From the NCBI GenBank assembly GCA_913054415.1, contig CAJXII010000012.1, positions 1-20,720 of the forward strand: a DNA stretch of 20,720 bases. Reading direction: 5' to 3'. Under the pieces are notes generated by a model that was given only the letters and a program-made list of their open reading frames with translations, made no database searches and had not been told where the DNA came from. The DNA comes from an uncultured Arcobacter sp. (GTDB taxonomy: Bacteria; Campylobacterota; Campylobacteria; Campylobacterales; Arcobacteraceae). Shown here one piece after another: positions 1 to 6,989 of the stretch. The position numbers were made by a program, and so were the translations under genes. How positions within the stretch are numbered: the first letter of the stretch is position 1; each line of letters starts with the position of its first letter.

Positions 1-5
1 TATAT

Positions 6-806
6 ATGGAGCATTTAAATGCTGATGAAAGATATATGATTACGATATATACGCTTATTGGGAAGGGGGAAATTACTAACAATATTGATTTCTTTGAAGA
101 AGCTATCCAATATATCGATAAACAGATTGGTAGTGATATGGACAATATAGATTTATGGTGTTTGAAAGGATATGCATTATTTAGAATGGAGAGATATAGG
201 GAAGCTCTCGGAGTATTTAACAGTGCGTTGAGTATAGATCCAAACAACACCGAAGTATTAGAATCTCTGGCAATCACTTATGAAAATCTTGGAAAGTTCG
301 ATGATGCCATTAAAATATACGAAAAACTTTTAAAGTTGCATCCTGATAGTGAAAAGTACATCAATGCAAAATACGATGCTGAAAAATTAATGTTTGAAAA
401 TAAAGTAAAGACTGATAAAAGAATTGTATCGCCATTGCTAAAAGAAATTACCCTATATTATAAAATAAAAAACAAAGGTAAAATAATTTTGGAACAAAGA
501 ATTAAAAAAATTATAGATATATTAGATGAAAAAAAAGCTCAAGATATACAAAGTATAGATCTTGAGGGTCAAAACTATATCGTAAATACAGTTGTAATAG
601 CTACAACATTAAATAACAAACATGCTTTTTCATTGGTAAATTATCTAAAAGATATATTAAAACCAATGGGTGAAGAGTTTTTAAGAATAGATGATTCTGA
701 TGATTGGACTATTATTGATTTGGGTGATATATTAATTCATCTAATGAGTCAAGAGTATAGAAGTAGATATAAAATAGAAGAGTTTTTAGACGAGATAAAA
801 TCTTAG
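6..806 (+). CDS. rsfS: TPR-repeat domain joined in frame to ribosome silencing factor RsfS
   Basis: The ORF has 266 residues in two parts. Residues ~14-118 are TPR-like; the clearest repeats are ~51-84 (start WCLKGYALF) and ~85-118 (start TEVLESLAITYENLG). Residues ~162-266 match RsfS (DUF143/Iojap): KKAQDIQSIDL, VIATTLNNKHA, then DDWTIIDLGDILIHLM and EYRSRYKIEEF. RsfS binds ribosomal protein uL14 and blocks subunit joining when nutrients are short; it is normally a stand-alone protein of about 105-120 residues. The ATG lies only 5 bases from the window edge, so the N-terminus may be incomplete. By eye the TPR half is less AT-rich than the RsfS half. An in-frame TTG at 489-491 would give a normal 105-residue RsfS. 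The stop overlaps the convergent gene by 4 bases. The RsfS assignment is firm; whether one fused or two separate products are made is open. Confidence 0.85.
   Translation: MEHLNADERYMITIYTLIGKGEITNNIDFFEEAIQYIDKQIGSDMDNIDLWCLKGYALFRMERYREALGVFNSALSIDPNNTEVLESLAITYENLGKFDDAIKIYEKLLKLHPDSEKYINAKYDAEKLMFENKVKTDKRIVSPLLKEITLYYKIKNKGKIILEQRIKKIIDILDEKKAQDIQSIDLEGQNYIVNTVVIATTLNNKHAFSLVNYLKDILKPMGEEFLRIDDSDDWTIIDLGDILIHLMSQEYRSRYKIEEFLDEIKS
435..491 (+). promoter_or_regulatory. Possible internal promoter, ribosome binding site and TTG start for RsfS
   Basis: The linker between the TPR and RsfS parts reads like an intergenic region. It has TTGCTA (435-440), an 18-base gap, TATAAA (459-464), a Shine-Dalgarno-like AAAGG (474-478), and 10 bases later an in-frame TTG (489-491). 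Initiation there gives a 105-residue protein starting EQRIKKIIDIL, which is where stand-alone RsfS proteins usually begin. In AT-rich DNA such motifs can arise by chance, so this is an inference. Confidence 0.35.
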
Positions 807-1105
807 ATATTTATATCGTGTAACTCTTTAAACATATAAGCTTCAATAATATCTTCAATATATCTTTGAAGTGGAGCTATAAGTATAGCTATGTTTTCTT
901 CTATAAATGGCCAGATATACTCTTTGTCATTTTTTAAAATCACAATATCGATAAACTCTTTTATCTCATCTTTTGATTTATAAAACTCATATTGTTCTAT
1001 TTGTCCCTCATTGTGTTTGATAAATACCCAATATTTTAGGTTATCTATTAGTGTAATCTTAGCCTCTTCAAAATCATTGTCATCTACAGGTATTAGTATA
1101 TTCAT
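803..1105 (-). CDS. Conserved-looking 100-residue protein of unknown function, last gene of the mla/RND cluster
   Basis: This is a small, probably cytoplasmic protein of 100 residues with no signal peptide, membrane segment or cysteine. It begins MNILIPVDD and continues KYWVFIKHNEGQIEQYEFY. That opening strand followed by a 'value plus E-G-x-I' strand faintly recalls NifX/NafY-type domains, but the resemblance is weak and I do not assign a function. The C-terminal third is helical and acidic (RYIEDIIEAYMFKEL). Its ATG overlaps the stop of the RND transporter gene in an ATGA, with AAAGGAT eight bases upstream, so it is very likely translated together with that transporter. Its stop overlaps the rsfS stop from the opposite strand. 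Coding status is well supported; function is unknown. Confidence 0.75.
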   Translation of the reverse strand: MNILIPVDDNDFEEAKITLIDNLKYWVFIKHNEGQIEQYEFYKSKDEIKEFIDIVILKNDKEYIWPFIEENIAILIAPLQRYIEDIIEAYMFKELHDINI

Positions 1106-3555
1106 AAATTTTTATCCTTTAGTGGTTTAAATATTAACAATAGCACAGGCATCAAAAGTAGATCAGCAATAATCGCCATAAACATAGCAATAAGTGTCAA
1201 AATACCAAAATATATAGTTGGTATAAAATTTGATAATATTAAAACTGAAAATCCAACCATAATAATCACAGATGTATAAAACATAGCTGTTCCTATACTT
1301 TTGTGTGAATTTTTTAGTGCTAGTGTATAATCTTTTGTTTTATTGTATTCATCTTTAAATCTATGGATATAATGTATAGTATCATCAACGGCAATCCCCA
1401 TACTAATAGCAGCAATAGTTATAGTCATCATATCAAGTGGAATATGCATCCATCCCATAAAACCAAATATCACTCCTACAGGAACAATATTTGCAATAAG
1501 TGCTAAAATAGCAATAATTATATTTCTAAATAGAAGTAAAAACATCAAAAATAATATAACAACGACCACCCCTAATGTTTCTATTTGTGAATGAAATAAA
1601 GATTGAAGCATATTATCATATAGTATTAAAAGATTTGTAAGTTTATATGTTTCATATTTGGGATTTAGCATTTCAGATAGATCATGATCTATTTTTTTGA
1701 TAAGCTTATCTCTTCTTAGATTGGGTAGTGAATCTATTATTCTAGTAGAGATTCTTATTTGATTTGCTTCTATATCTACATAAGGTGATAGAAGTATTTT
1801 TTTATATTTTTGTGGTAATTTTTTATTTAATAAAGCTAACTCAAAACTATCTAAATATTTTCCATCATTTAAAACTTTTCCAACCTCATCAAGTGTAGCT
1901 AATGATATAACTTTTCCTATTTGAGGCAGACTATCTAAATAGTTGCTAATTTTTCTTATTTTATCCATCTTAGCTTTTGTAAACCAATATGTAGTATCTG
2001 AACTATCATCTGTAAATTCATCATCAAAACTATCTAGTTCATCATCACTAGATGTTACTTCTGTATCTTTTATTGTTTTTGGTTCATCTTTAAAAGTTAT
2101 AATAATATCTAAAGGTGTAGTTCCCCCTAATTTTTGATCTATAAGTTTCATCCCTTTGTATATCTCAGTATTTTGTTTAAAGTAGTTTATAAAACTATTC
2201 TCAACAAATAATCTATTTGCACCTGTAAGTGAAAAATATACAACTATTAAAGATAAAATAATAATAGTTTTTTTATAGTTTATAGCTATATTTGATATAT
2301 GTGCAGTAAATGGTGTTTTATTTTGTTTTGGTATTGTTAAATATTTTTTTGGAAGTAAAATTAGTATAGTTGGAAATAGTATAAAAGTTAGCACTAAAGA
2401 TATAGCTATACCCATACTCATCATCCATCCAAAATTCATCACAGGTAAAATACTGCTAAAAACTAATGAACTAAATCCAGCAATAGTAGTGATCACTACA
2501 AAAAATGATGGTTTTGCCATAGATGTTACTGTTTGAAAAACTAACTCTTTTTGCTCCATATTAGGATTATTTAAAAGTAACTCTCTATATTTTATCATAA
2601 GATGAACAACTAAAGACATAGTCATAATCAGTTGTAGTGATATAAAATTTGAGGATATTACAGTTATCTCCCATCCAAACAATCCCAATATTCCACTTGT
2701 AGCAATTATAGATACTACACATATAAAAATAGGAATATATACCCATTTGATCTCTTTAAGTAGAATATATAATATTATAATCATTAGAGCAAATACAACA
2801 TAACTAAAAGTTTCAAGATCACTTCGGACAAAATTAACCATATCATCAGCAATCATATCCACCCCACCTAGATGAAGTGTTGCATCTTTTTTATATTTGG
2901 CTAAAACTTCTCTTATTTTGATGATATTTTTATGGATATACTCTCTTCTTATATCTCTGTATTGTTTGAACTCTTTATTAAATTTCTTTAGTTGTTTTGG
3001 TGAAGTTATTGTTTTTTTCTTTTCTAAAAAATTTTTATATTTTAGATCAGGTTTTAGATTTACTAAAATAGCTGTTGTTTTGAAATCATCACTTACTAGA
3101 TTGTTTTTATATATGGCACTATTGAGAAACTCTTTTTTTGCCAAAGATAAATTTGTATCTTTTGATAGTAATGTTGGTATTTTTTTTAGTAACTCTTGTA
3201 GTGGTTTAGGTGGACTTTGTAGAAGTGGCACATTTATAATTGATGTGGTATTATCTACAAAATCTATACTGTTTAGATCTTTTGATAATTGTTTTATAGT
3301 GTTTATAGATTGTTTTGATAAAAGATCAGTTTTAGGGGTAAATGTTACTACTAAAAAATCTGGAGTTTTATATCTATTGCTCATCTTTCTTGAGAAAGCT
3401 AAATCTTTATCCCCATCTACTAAAAGTGTTTGAGCACTTGCATCTATATCTAATCTTAGTGCAAAAGAGCCTAAGATAATTATAATAGTAATAGTTAATA
3501 ATAAAACTTTTTTAGGATATTTTAAAATAATATTAGAGTATAGATTGTTTAACAT
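1102..3555 (-). CDS. RND-superfamily transporter of the MMPL/HpnN type, probably lipid export
   Basis: The protein has 817 residues and the duplicated RND layout: TM1 (~17-35), a large periplasmic domain (~36-250), a TM bundle (~251-400), TM7 (~430-446), a second periplasmic domain (~447-670) and a final TM bundle to ~810. SMGIAVDDTIHYIHRF in the last bundle is typical of MMPL/HpnN-like proteins, with the paired aspartates expected of proton-coupled RND pumps. HpnN transports hopanoids and MmpL proteins export lipids; the gene immediately upstream is mlaC, followed by mlaA, so a lipid substrate is likely here. The spacing is tight (6 bases after the mlaC stop), suggesting one operon. Residues ~502-520 form a very acidic insertion in the second periplasmic domain containing ELDSFDDEF (506-514), which also occurs in MlaA. 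Direction of transport and exact substrate are not known. Confidence 0.85.
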   Translation of the reverse strand: MLNNLYSNIILKYPKKVLLLTITIIIILGSFALRLDIDASAQTLLVDGDKDLAFSRKMSNRYKTPDFLVVTFTPKTDLLSKQSINTIKQLSKDLNSIDFVDNTTSIINVPLLQSPPKPLQELLKKIPTLLSKDTNLSLAKKEFLNSAIYKNNLVSDDFKTTAILVNLKPDLKYKNFLEKKKTITSPKQLKKFNKEFKQYRDIRREYIHKNIIKIREVLAKYKKDATLHLGGVDMIADDMVNFVRSDLETFSYVVFALMIIILYILLKEIKWVYIPIFICVVSIIATSGILGLFGWEITVISSNFISLQLIMTMSLVVHLMIKYRELLLNNPNMEQKELVFQTVTSMAKPSFFVVITTIAGFSSLVFSSILPVMNFGWMMSMGIAISLVLTFILFPTILILLPKKYLTIPKQNKTPFTAHISNIAINYKKTIIILSLIVVYFSLTGANRLFVENSFINYFKQNTEIYKGMKLIDQKLGGTTPLDIIITFKDEPKTIKDTEVTSSDDELDSFDDEFTDDSSDTTYWFTKAKMDKIRKISNYLDSLPQIGKVISLATLDEVGKVLNDGKYLDSFELALLNKKLPQKYKKILLSPYVDIEANQIRISTRIIDSLPNLRRDKLIKKIDHDLSEMLNPKYETYKLTNLLILYDNMLQSLFHSQIETLGVVVVILFLMFLLLFRNIIIAILALIANIVPVGVIFGFMGWMHIPLDMMTITIAAISMGIAVDDTIHYIHRFKDEYNKTKDYTLALKNSHKSIGTAMFYTSVIIMVGFSVLILSNFIPTIYFGILTLIAMFMAIIADLLLMPVLLLIFKPLKDKNL

Positions 3556-3561
3556 ATAATT

Positions 3562-4137
3562 TTACTTTTTTAGTTTCTTGATAAGCTCATCTATAGATGA
3601 ATCTTGCAATACCTCTGAGAATTGTTTTCTATCAGCTTTGATTATACTTACTCCAGAGATTACTACATCATATATAAGCCATCTTTTTTTATTTGGTTTT
3701 TGTTTTTTTGGTTTATAGTATTTATAAACAACTTCTAAATTACTATCTTTACCTACTAAACTTGTATTTAATATCACTCTTGTTGATTTTATTTGTTTGA
3801 TATTATTGATGATGATCTTTTCATCTGTATATTTATCTACTTTTGATGAATAAGATTTTTTCATCCTATTTACATATAATTTTACAAACTCTTTTTGTTG
3901 AGATTTTGACATAGTTCTCCAAACTCTACCTAAGCTTAGTTTTGCCATTAGTTTAAAATCAAATAGTGGGCTAATAGAAGATACAATCTTGTCATTTCTT
4001 ATATCTTTTGGCACAGATTTGTTTTTAACTATTTTGACAACTTTATCTATAGTGGTTGTAAAATCTGATTGGATTGTATCTAATTGATTTGCATATAGAT
4101 TAAATACAATAAACATACTGATTAAAATTTTTAACAT
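3562..4137 (-). CDS. mlaC: MlaC/Ttg2D-family periplasmic phospholipid-binding protein
   Basis: The 191-residue protein has an N-terminal signal peptide (hydrophobic ~3-15, cleavage likely after YA at 16). The mature part matches the MlaC/Ttg2D (toluene tolerance) family: an N-terminal helical segment, then SPLFDFKLMAKLSLGRVWRTMSKSQQKEFVKLY, typical of the family, and a C-terminal beta-rich portion ending WLIYDVVISGVSIIKADRKQF. MlaC carries a phospholipid across the periplasm between the outer-membrane MlaA complex and an inner-membrane machine. The gene lies 3 bases after mlaA and 6 bases before the RND transporter, implying one transcript. The arrangement also resembles the HpnM-HpnN pair of hopanoid operons, where HpnM is MlaC-like. 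Family assignment is strong. Confidence 0.9.
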   Translation of the reverse strand: MLKILISMFIVFNLYANQLDTIQSDFTTTIDKVVKIVKNKSVPKDIRNDKIVSSISPLFDFKLMAKLSLGRVWRTMSKSQQKEFVKLYVNRMKKSYSSKVDKYTDEKIIINNIKQIKSTRVILNTSLVGKDSNLEVVYKYYKPKKQKPNKKRWLIYDVVISGVSIIKADRKQFSEVLQDSSIDELIKKLKK

Positions 4138-4140
4138 TTT

Positions 4141-4956
4141 TTACTCCTTGATTAGTTTTTCTCTATGTTGTGTATAGATATTTTTTAGATATGGATAAAG
4201 ATCAACGGCATCTTTTTTAATCTCATCATATTGATCTGCCCTATAAGATTGCTCATTTGTTTCTTTAAATACTGTAAGTTTTAGTGATTGTTTTGAACTA
4301 TGACTGAAATTATAAGCTCTATGTTTATTATAATCTATAGGATTGATAGTATAATCAGGATAGATACTAAACATATCTCTTGCATTTGATGGACCTAAAA
4401 TTGGTAATACAATATATGGTCCAGAACCAACTCCCCAATAACCTAATGTTTGTCCAAAATCCTCTTTATGCTCTTCCCATCCAAGATATTTTTTAGCAGG
4501 ATCAAATAACCCAAATATACCAACTGTGGTATTTACTATAAATCTTCCTGTTTCTTCAGTAGCATTTTTGATTTTACCTTGAAGTAGATTATTTATAAAT
4601 CTAATTGGATACATAAGATTATCGAAAAAATTTCTTACACTTTGTCTAACATCATCATTTGTGATTTTTTTGTAACCTCTTGCTACAGGATTAAAAACAT
4701 AAGTATAAAATTTGTCATTAAAATTTGTCATCATTATATTATATCCTTTAAATGGATCATCATCTTTTTTTGCTTCAGGTTCATCAAACTCATCATCAAA
4801 ACTATCTAATTCCTCATCTTGATTATCTTCAGATATTGTGCTGTTTGTATCTATTTGTTTGGTTGTATTTATTTTTTGGACTTGATTTTTATTACTACAT
4901 CCATTTAAAAATAATATAGATATTAATATCAAAAAAGAAAATATATTTGTTTTCAT
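4141..4956 (-). CDS. mlaA: MlaA/VacJ-family outer-membrane lipoprotein
   Basis: The protein has 271 residues. The signal peptide ends in a lipobox, FLNGC, with lipidated Cys20. An acidic, low-complexity linker follows (~30-68). The MlaA core then starts at YNIMMTNFNDKFYTYVFNPVARGYK and includes RQSVRNFFDNLMYPIRFINNLLQG, the FIVNTTVGIFGLFDPA segment and GVGSGPYIVLPILGPSNARD, all characteristic of VacJ/MlaA. MlaA removes mislocalised phospholipids from the outer leaflet of the outer membrane and hands them to MlaC. The linker holds ELDSFDDEF (49-57), identical to a stretch in the RND protein two genes downstream. The ATG overlaps the stop of the glucosaminidase gene by 4 bases. Confidence 0.93.
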   Translation of the reverse strand: MKTNIFSFLILISILFLNGCSNKNQVQKINTTKQIDTNSTISEDNQDEELDSFDDEFDEPEAKKDDDPFKGYNIMMTNFNDKFYTYVFNPVARGYKKITNDDVRQSVRNFFDNLMYPIRFINNLLQGKIKNATEETGRFIVNTTVGIFGLFDPAKKYLGWEEHKEDFGQTLGYWGVGSGPYIVLPILGPSNARDMFSIYPDYTINPIDYNKHRAYNFSHSSKQSLKLTVFKETNEQSYRADQYDEIKKDAVDLYPYLKNIYTQHREKLIKE

Positions 4957-5654
4957 CGATCGTAATTCTCTAACTTATTTTGTTTTATCATTCTAACCAA
5001 AAGTTTTGTGTATTGCTCTTTGAGTTCAGAATAGTTTGTAAGTGTTGGAGCAAGAGCTATACCTGATAATATTTTGCCCTCTTTTCTTAATCTTTCCCTT
5101 TTTGCTCTAAATTTTTTATAGCTATGTCCTACATTTAGGTTAAGTAGATATCCTCTAATCGAATCTTCCAAACTATCATAGATTTTGATTTTATGTTTCA
5201 ATCCAGCTTTTCTATCTTTGGGAACTAAACCTTTGCCTGTCCATGTCCAATGCCCAAAAATATTATTTGCTTCTTTAAAAAATCTACTTTTACCCCAAGC
5301 ACTTTCTATAGCTGCTTGAGTGATTACTAAAGATACAGGGACAATATCTATTCTTCTTAGAAATTTATCATATTTATCTTTGGAGGTTAGGTTGTATTTT
5401 TTTTCTATTTGTTTAAATCTTTTTAATTTATCAGAGTTTTTATATCTTGGTTGATCTTTTAGAAAAAAGAATGATTTTATAAATTTTCTATCTTGTAAGA
5501 TTTTATTGTTTTCTTTTATAACCATAAGTGCCATATGGTTAAAAAAATATGCTTTCATTGTAATAGGATTTTTAAAACTATAGTAAACTTTAGGAAATGT
5601 TGTGCTTCCTAATAATGATACTAAAAAAAATGCTTTTACAATCCAAAATTTCAT
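4953..5654 (-). CDS. Bax-like glucosaminidase-domain protein
   Basis: The protein has 233 residues with an N-terminal hydrophobic segment (~5-18) that serves as a signal peptide or anchor, placing it in the periplasm. Residues ~95-225 match the mannosyl-glycoprotein endo-beta-N-acetylglucosaminidase (GH73-like) fold of E. coli Bax: VPVSLVITQAAIESAWGKSRF, with Glu117 as the expected catalytic acid, NIFGHW (132-137 region), and TNYSELKEQY near the end with the conserved tyrosine. Such enzymes cleave the glycan strand of peptidoglycan. It sits directly between dapF and mlaA, with a 4-base overlap into mlaA and a 3-base gap from dapF, so wall turnover and lipid-transport genes are co-transcribed. 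Activity is inferred from the family. Confidence 0.83.
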   Translation of the reverse strand: MKFWIVKAFFLVSLLGSTTFPKVYYSFKNPITMKAYFFNHMALMVIKENNKILQDRKFIKSFFFLKDQPRYKNSDKLKRFKQIEKKYNLTSKDKYDKFLRRIDIVPVSLVITQAAIESAWGKSRFFKEANNIFGHWTWTGKGLVPKDRKAGLKHKIKIYDSLEDSIRGYLLNLNVGHSYKKFRAKRERLRKEGKILSGIALAPTLTNYSELKEQYTKLLVRMIKQNKLENYDR

Positions 5655-5657
5655 CTG

Positions 5658-6395
5658 CTATATCTCTTTTTCAAACTCTTTTATAACTTTACCTTTAAAA
5701 AGTAGTTTATCGTTTGTTTTTGTTATAGTTAACTCTTCACCACTTTTTGGATAAACATTTATAGATGGTGAAATTAGATTTAACTCTAAAGCTCTTAAAA
5801 AAGAGGCAACCATACCTGTTCCACAAGCTAGTGTTTCACCCTCTACTCCTCTTTCATAAGTTCTTACATAAAGTTTATTATCTTTTACCATTGCAAAATT
5901 GACATTTGCATCATATCTATATCGCATAGTAGCACATAAATTTAGATCAAAAAGCTCTAAATTATCTACTATTGTTACAAGATGTGGCACACCTGTATCA
6001 ACTTGCCACCATAATAGATTTTCATCCTCAAAAGGTTTTTTTATCTCTATAGGTTTGGTCATAGATGTTTGAACTATATCTTCATCTACTTCACACTCAA
6101 TCACCCCTGCACCTGTGAGAAATCTCATCTTTTGTAAAGCTAAGTTATGGTTGTAAGCATAGTGAGCACAAGCTCTAGTTCCATTACCACACATAGAAGC
6201 TTCACTTCCATCACTATTATAAAATAACCATTGAAAATCGTATTGTTTATGTGGAACTATCACTATTAATCCATCTGCTCCAATACCATTTTTTCTATCA
6301 CATAACTTTATAGCTAGTTGTGAATAATCTTTTTGAATATCAGTATGAAAGATAATAAAATCATTTCCACTTGCATCATATTTGGTATATATCAT
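5658..6395 (-). CDS. dapF: Diaminopimelate epimerase
   Basis: DapF interconverts LL- and meso-diaminopimelate, the penultimate step of lysine synthesis and the source of meso-DAP for peptidoglycan. The protein starts MIYTKYDASGNDF, the usual DapF opening, and carries both catalytic cysteines: MCGNGTRAC (Cys69) and the ACGTGM loop (Cys191). The length is 245 residues, a little shorter than many DapF proteins (~250-275). I chose the ATG at 6395 rather than the upstream in-frame GTG at 6422. The ATG has AAGGAA six bases upstream, overlaps the coaE stop as ATGA, and gives the canonical N-terminus; the GTG would add nine non-conserved residues lying inside coaE. It is translationally coupled to coaE. 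Confidence 0.95.
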   Translation of the reverse strand: MIYTKYDASGNDFIIFHTDIQKDYSQLAIKLCDRKNGIGADGLIVIVPHKQYDFQWLFYNSDGSEASMCGNGTRACAHYAYNHNLALQKMRFLTGAGVIECEVDEDIVQTSMTKPIEIKKPFEDENLLWWQVDTGVPHLVTIVDNLELFDLNLCATMRYRYDANVNFAMVKDNKLYVRTYERGVEGETLACGTGMVASFLRALELNLISPSINVYPKSGEELTITKTNDKLLFKGKVIKEFEKEI

Positions 6396-6976
6396 AAAAT
6401 TTCCTTTTTTATTCTCTCGCACTCATTTTGTAGATGGGTAAGATTTTTGCTATTGTCTATTATATAAGTAGCAAGAGCTTTTTTTTGCTCTATATCCATT
6501 TGGTTGTTTATCTTTGTTTTAGCCTCATCTTTTGTGCAATTATCCCTTTTGATCAATCTTTGTATTTGAATATCTTTAGGAGTATATACAACAAGAGATC
6601 TTTTAATATTATAATTTTTGGTCTCAAAAAATAGTGGTATATCTATAAAATATGGTTTATTGTTTGCTTCAAATATTTTTGATTGTTGAATAATCTGTTC
6701 TTTTATAAGTGGATGTATAAAATTTTCTAGTTTTTGTTTTTGTTCAATATTATTAAAAATAAGATTGCCTAACTCTTTTCTTAATACTTTTTGATTTTTT
6801 ATATATTTGCTACCAAACATATTGGCAATAGTATTATAGTGGTTATCTAAAATAGTATGAGCAATTTTATCTGCATCTATAGTAAGAAAACCACTAAGAT
6901 TAAATAGTGATGCTACAGTGCTTTTACCTGTTGCGATACCACCTGTTAAAACTATTGCATTTTTAAAATCTGACAT
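6392..6976 (-). CDS. coaE: Dephospho-CoA kinase
   Basis: CoaE phosphorylates the 3' hydroxyl of dephospho-CoA, the last step of coenzyme A synthesis, in the cytoplasm. The 194-residue protein opens with the P-loop GGIATGKST (12-20), followed by the DADKIAH segment (35-41), the lid region FIDIPLFFE (~108-116) and LVVYTPKDIQIQRLIKRD (~128-145), all typical of the family; the length is normal. It lies 13 bases downstream of the Rpn-type gene and overlaps dapF. The link to neighbouring cell-wall genes is positional only. Confidence 0.95.
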   Translation of the reverse strand: MSDFKNAIVLTGGIATGKSTVASLFNLSGFLTIDADKIAHTILDNHYNTIANMFGSKYIKNQKVLRKELGNLIFNNIEQKQKLENFIHPLIKEQIIQQSKIFEANNKPYFIDIPLFFETKNYNIKRSLVVYTPKDIQIQRLIKRDNCTKDEAKTKINNQMDIEQKKALATYIIDNSKNLTHLQNECERIKKEIL

Positions 6977-6989
6977 TATAGAACCTAAA

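Noticed and set aside
2897..3433. A 178-codon open frame on the plus strand, antisense to the RND transporter gene.
   Set aside because: It lies wholly inside a strongly supported coding region, is Phe/Ser/Leu-rich as expected for the complement of Lys/Glu/Asp-rich AT-rich coding DNA, and has no ribosome site or family features.
6396..6422. Upstream GTG start for dapF adding nine residues.
   Set aside because: The ATG at 6395 has a well-placed AAGGAA and yields the canonical DapF N-terminus; the extra residues overlap coaE and are not family-like.
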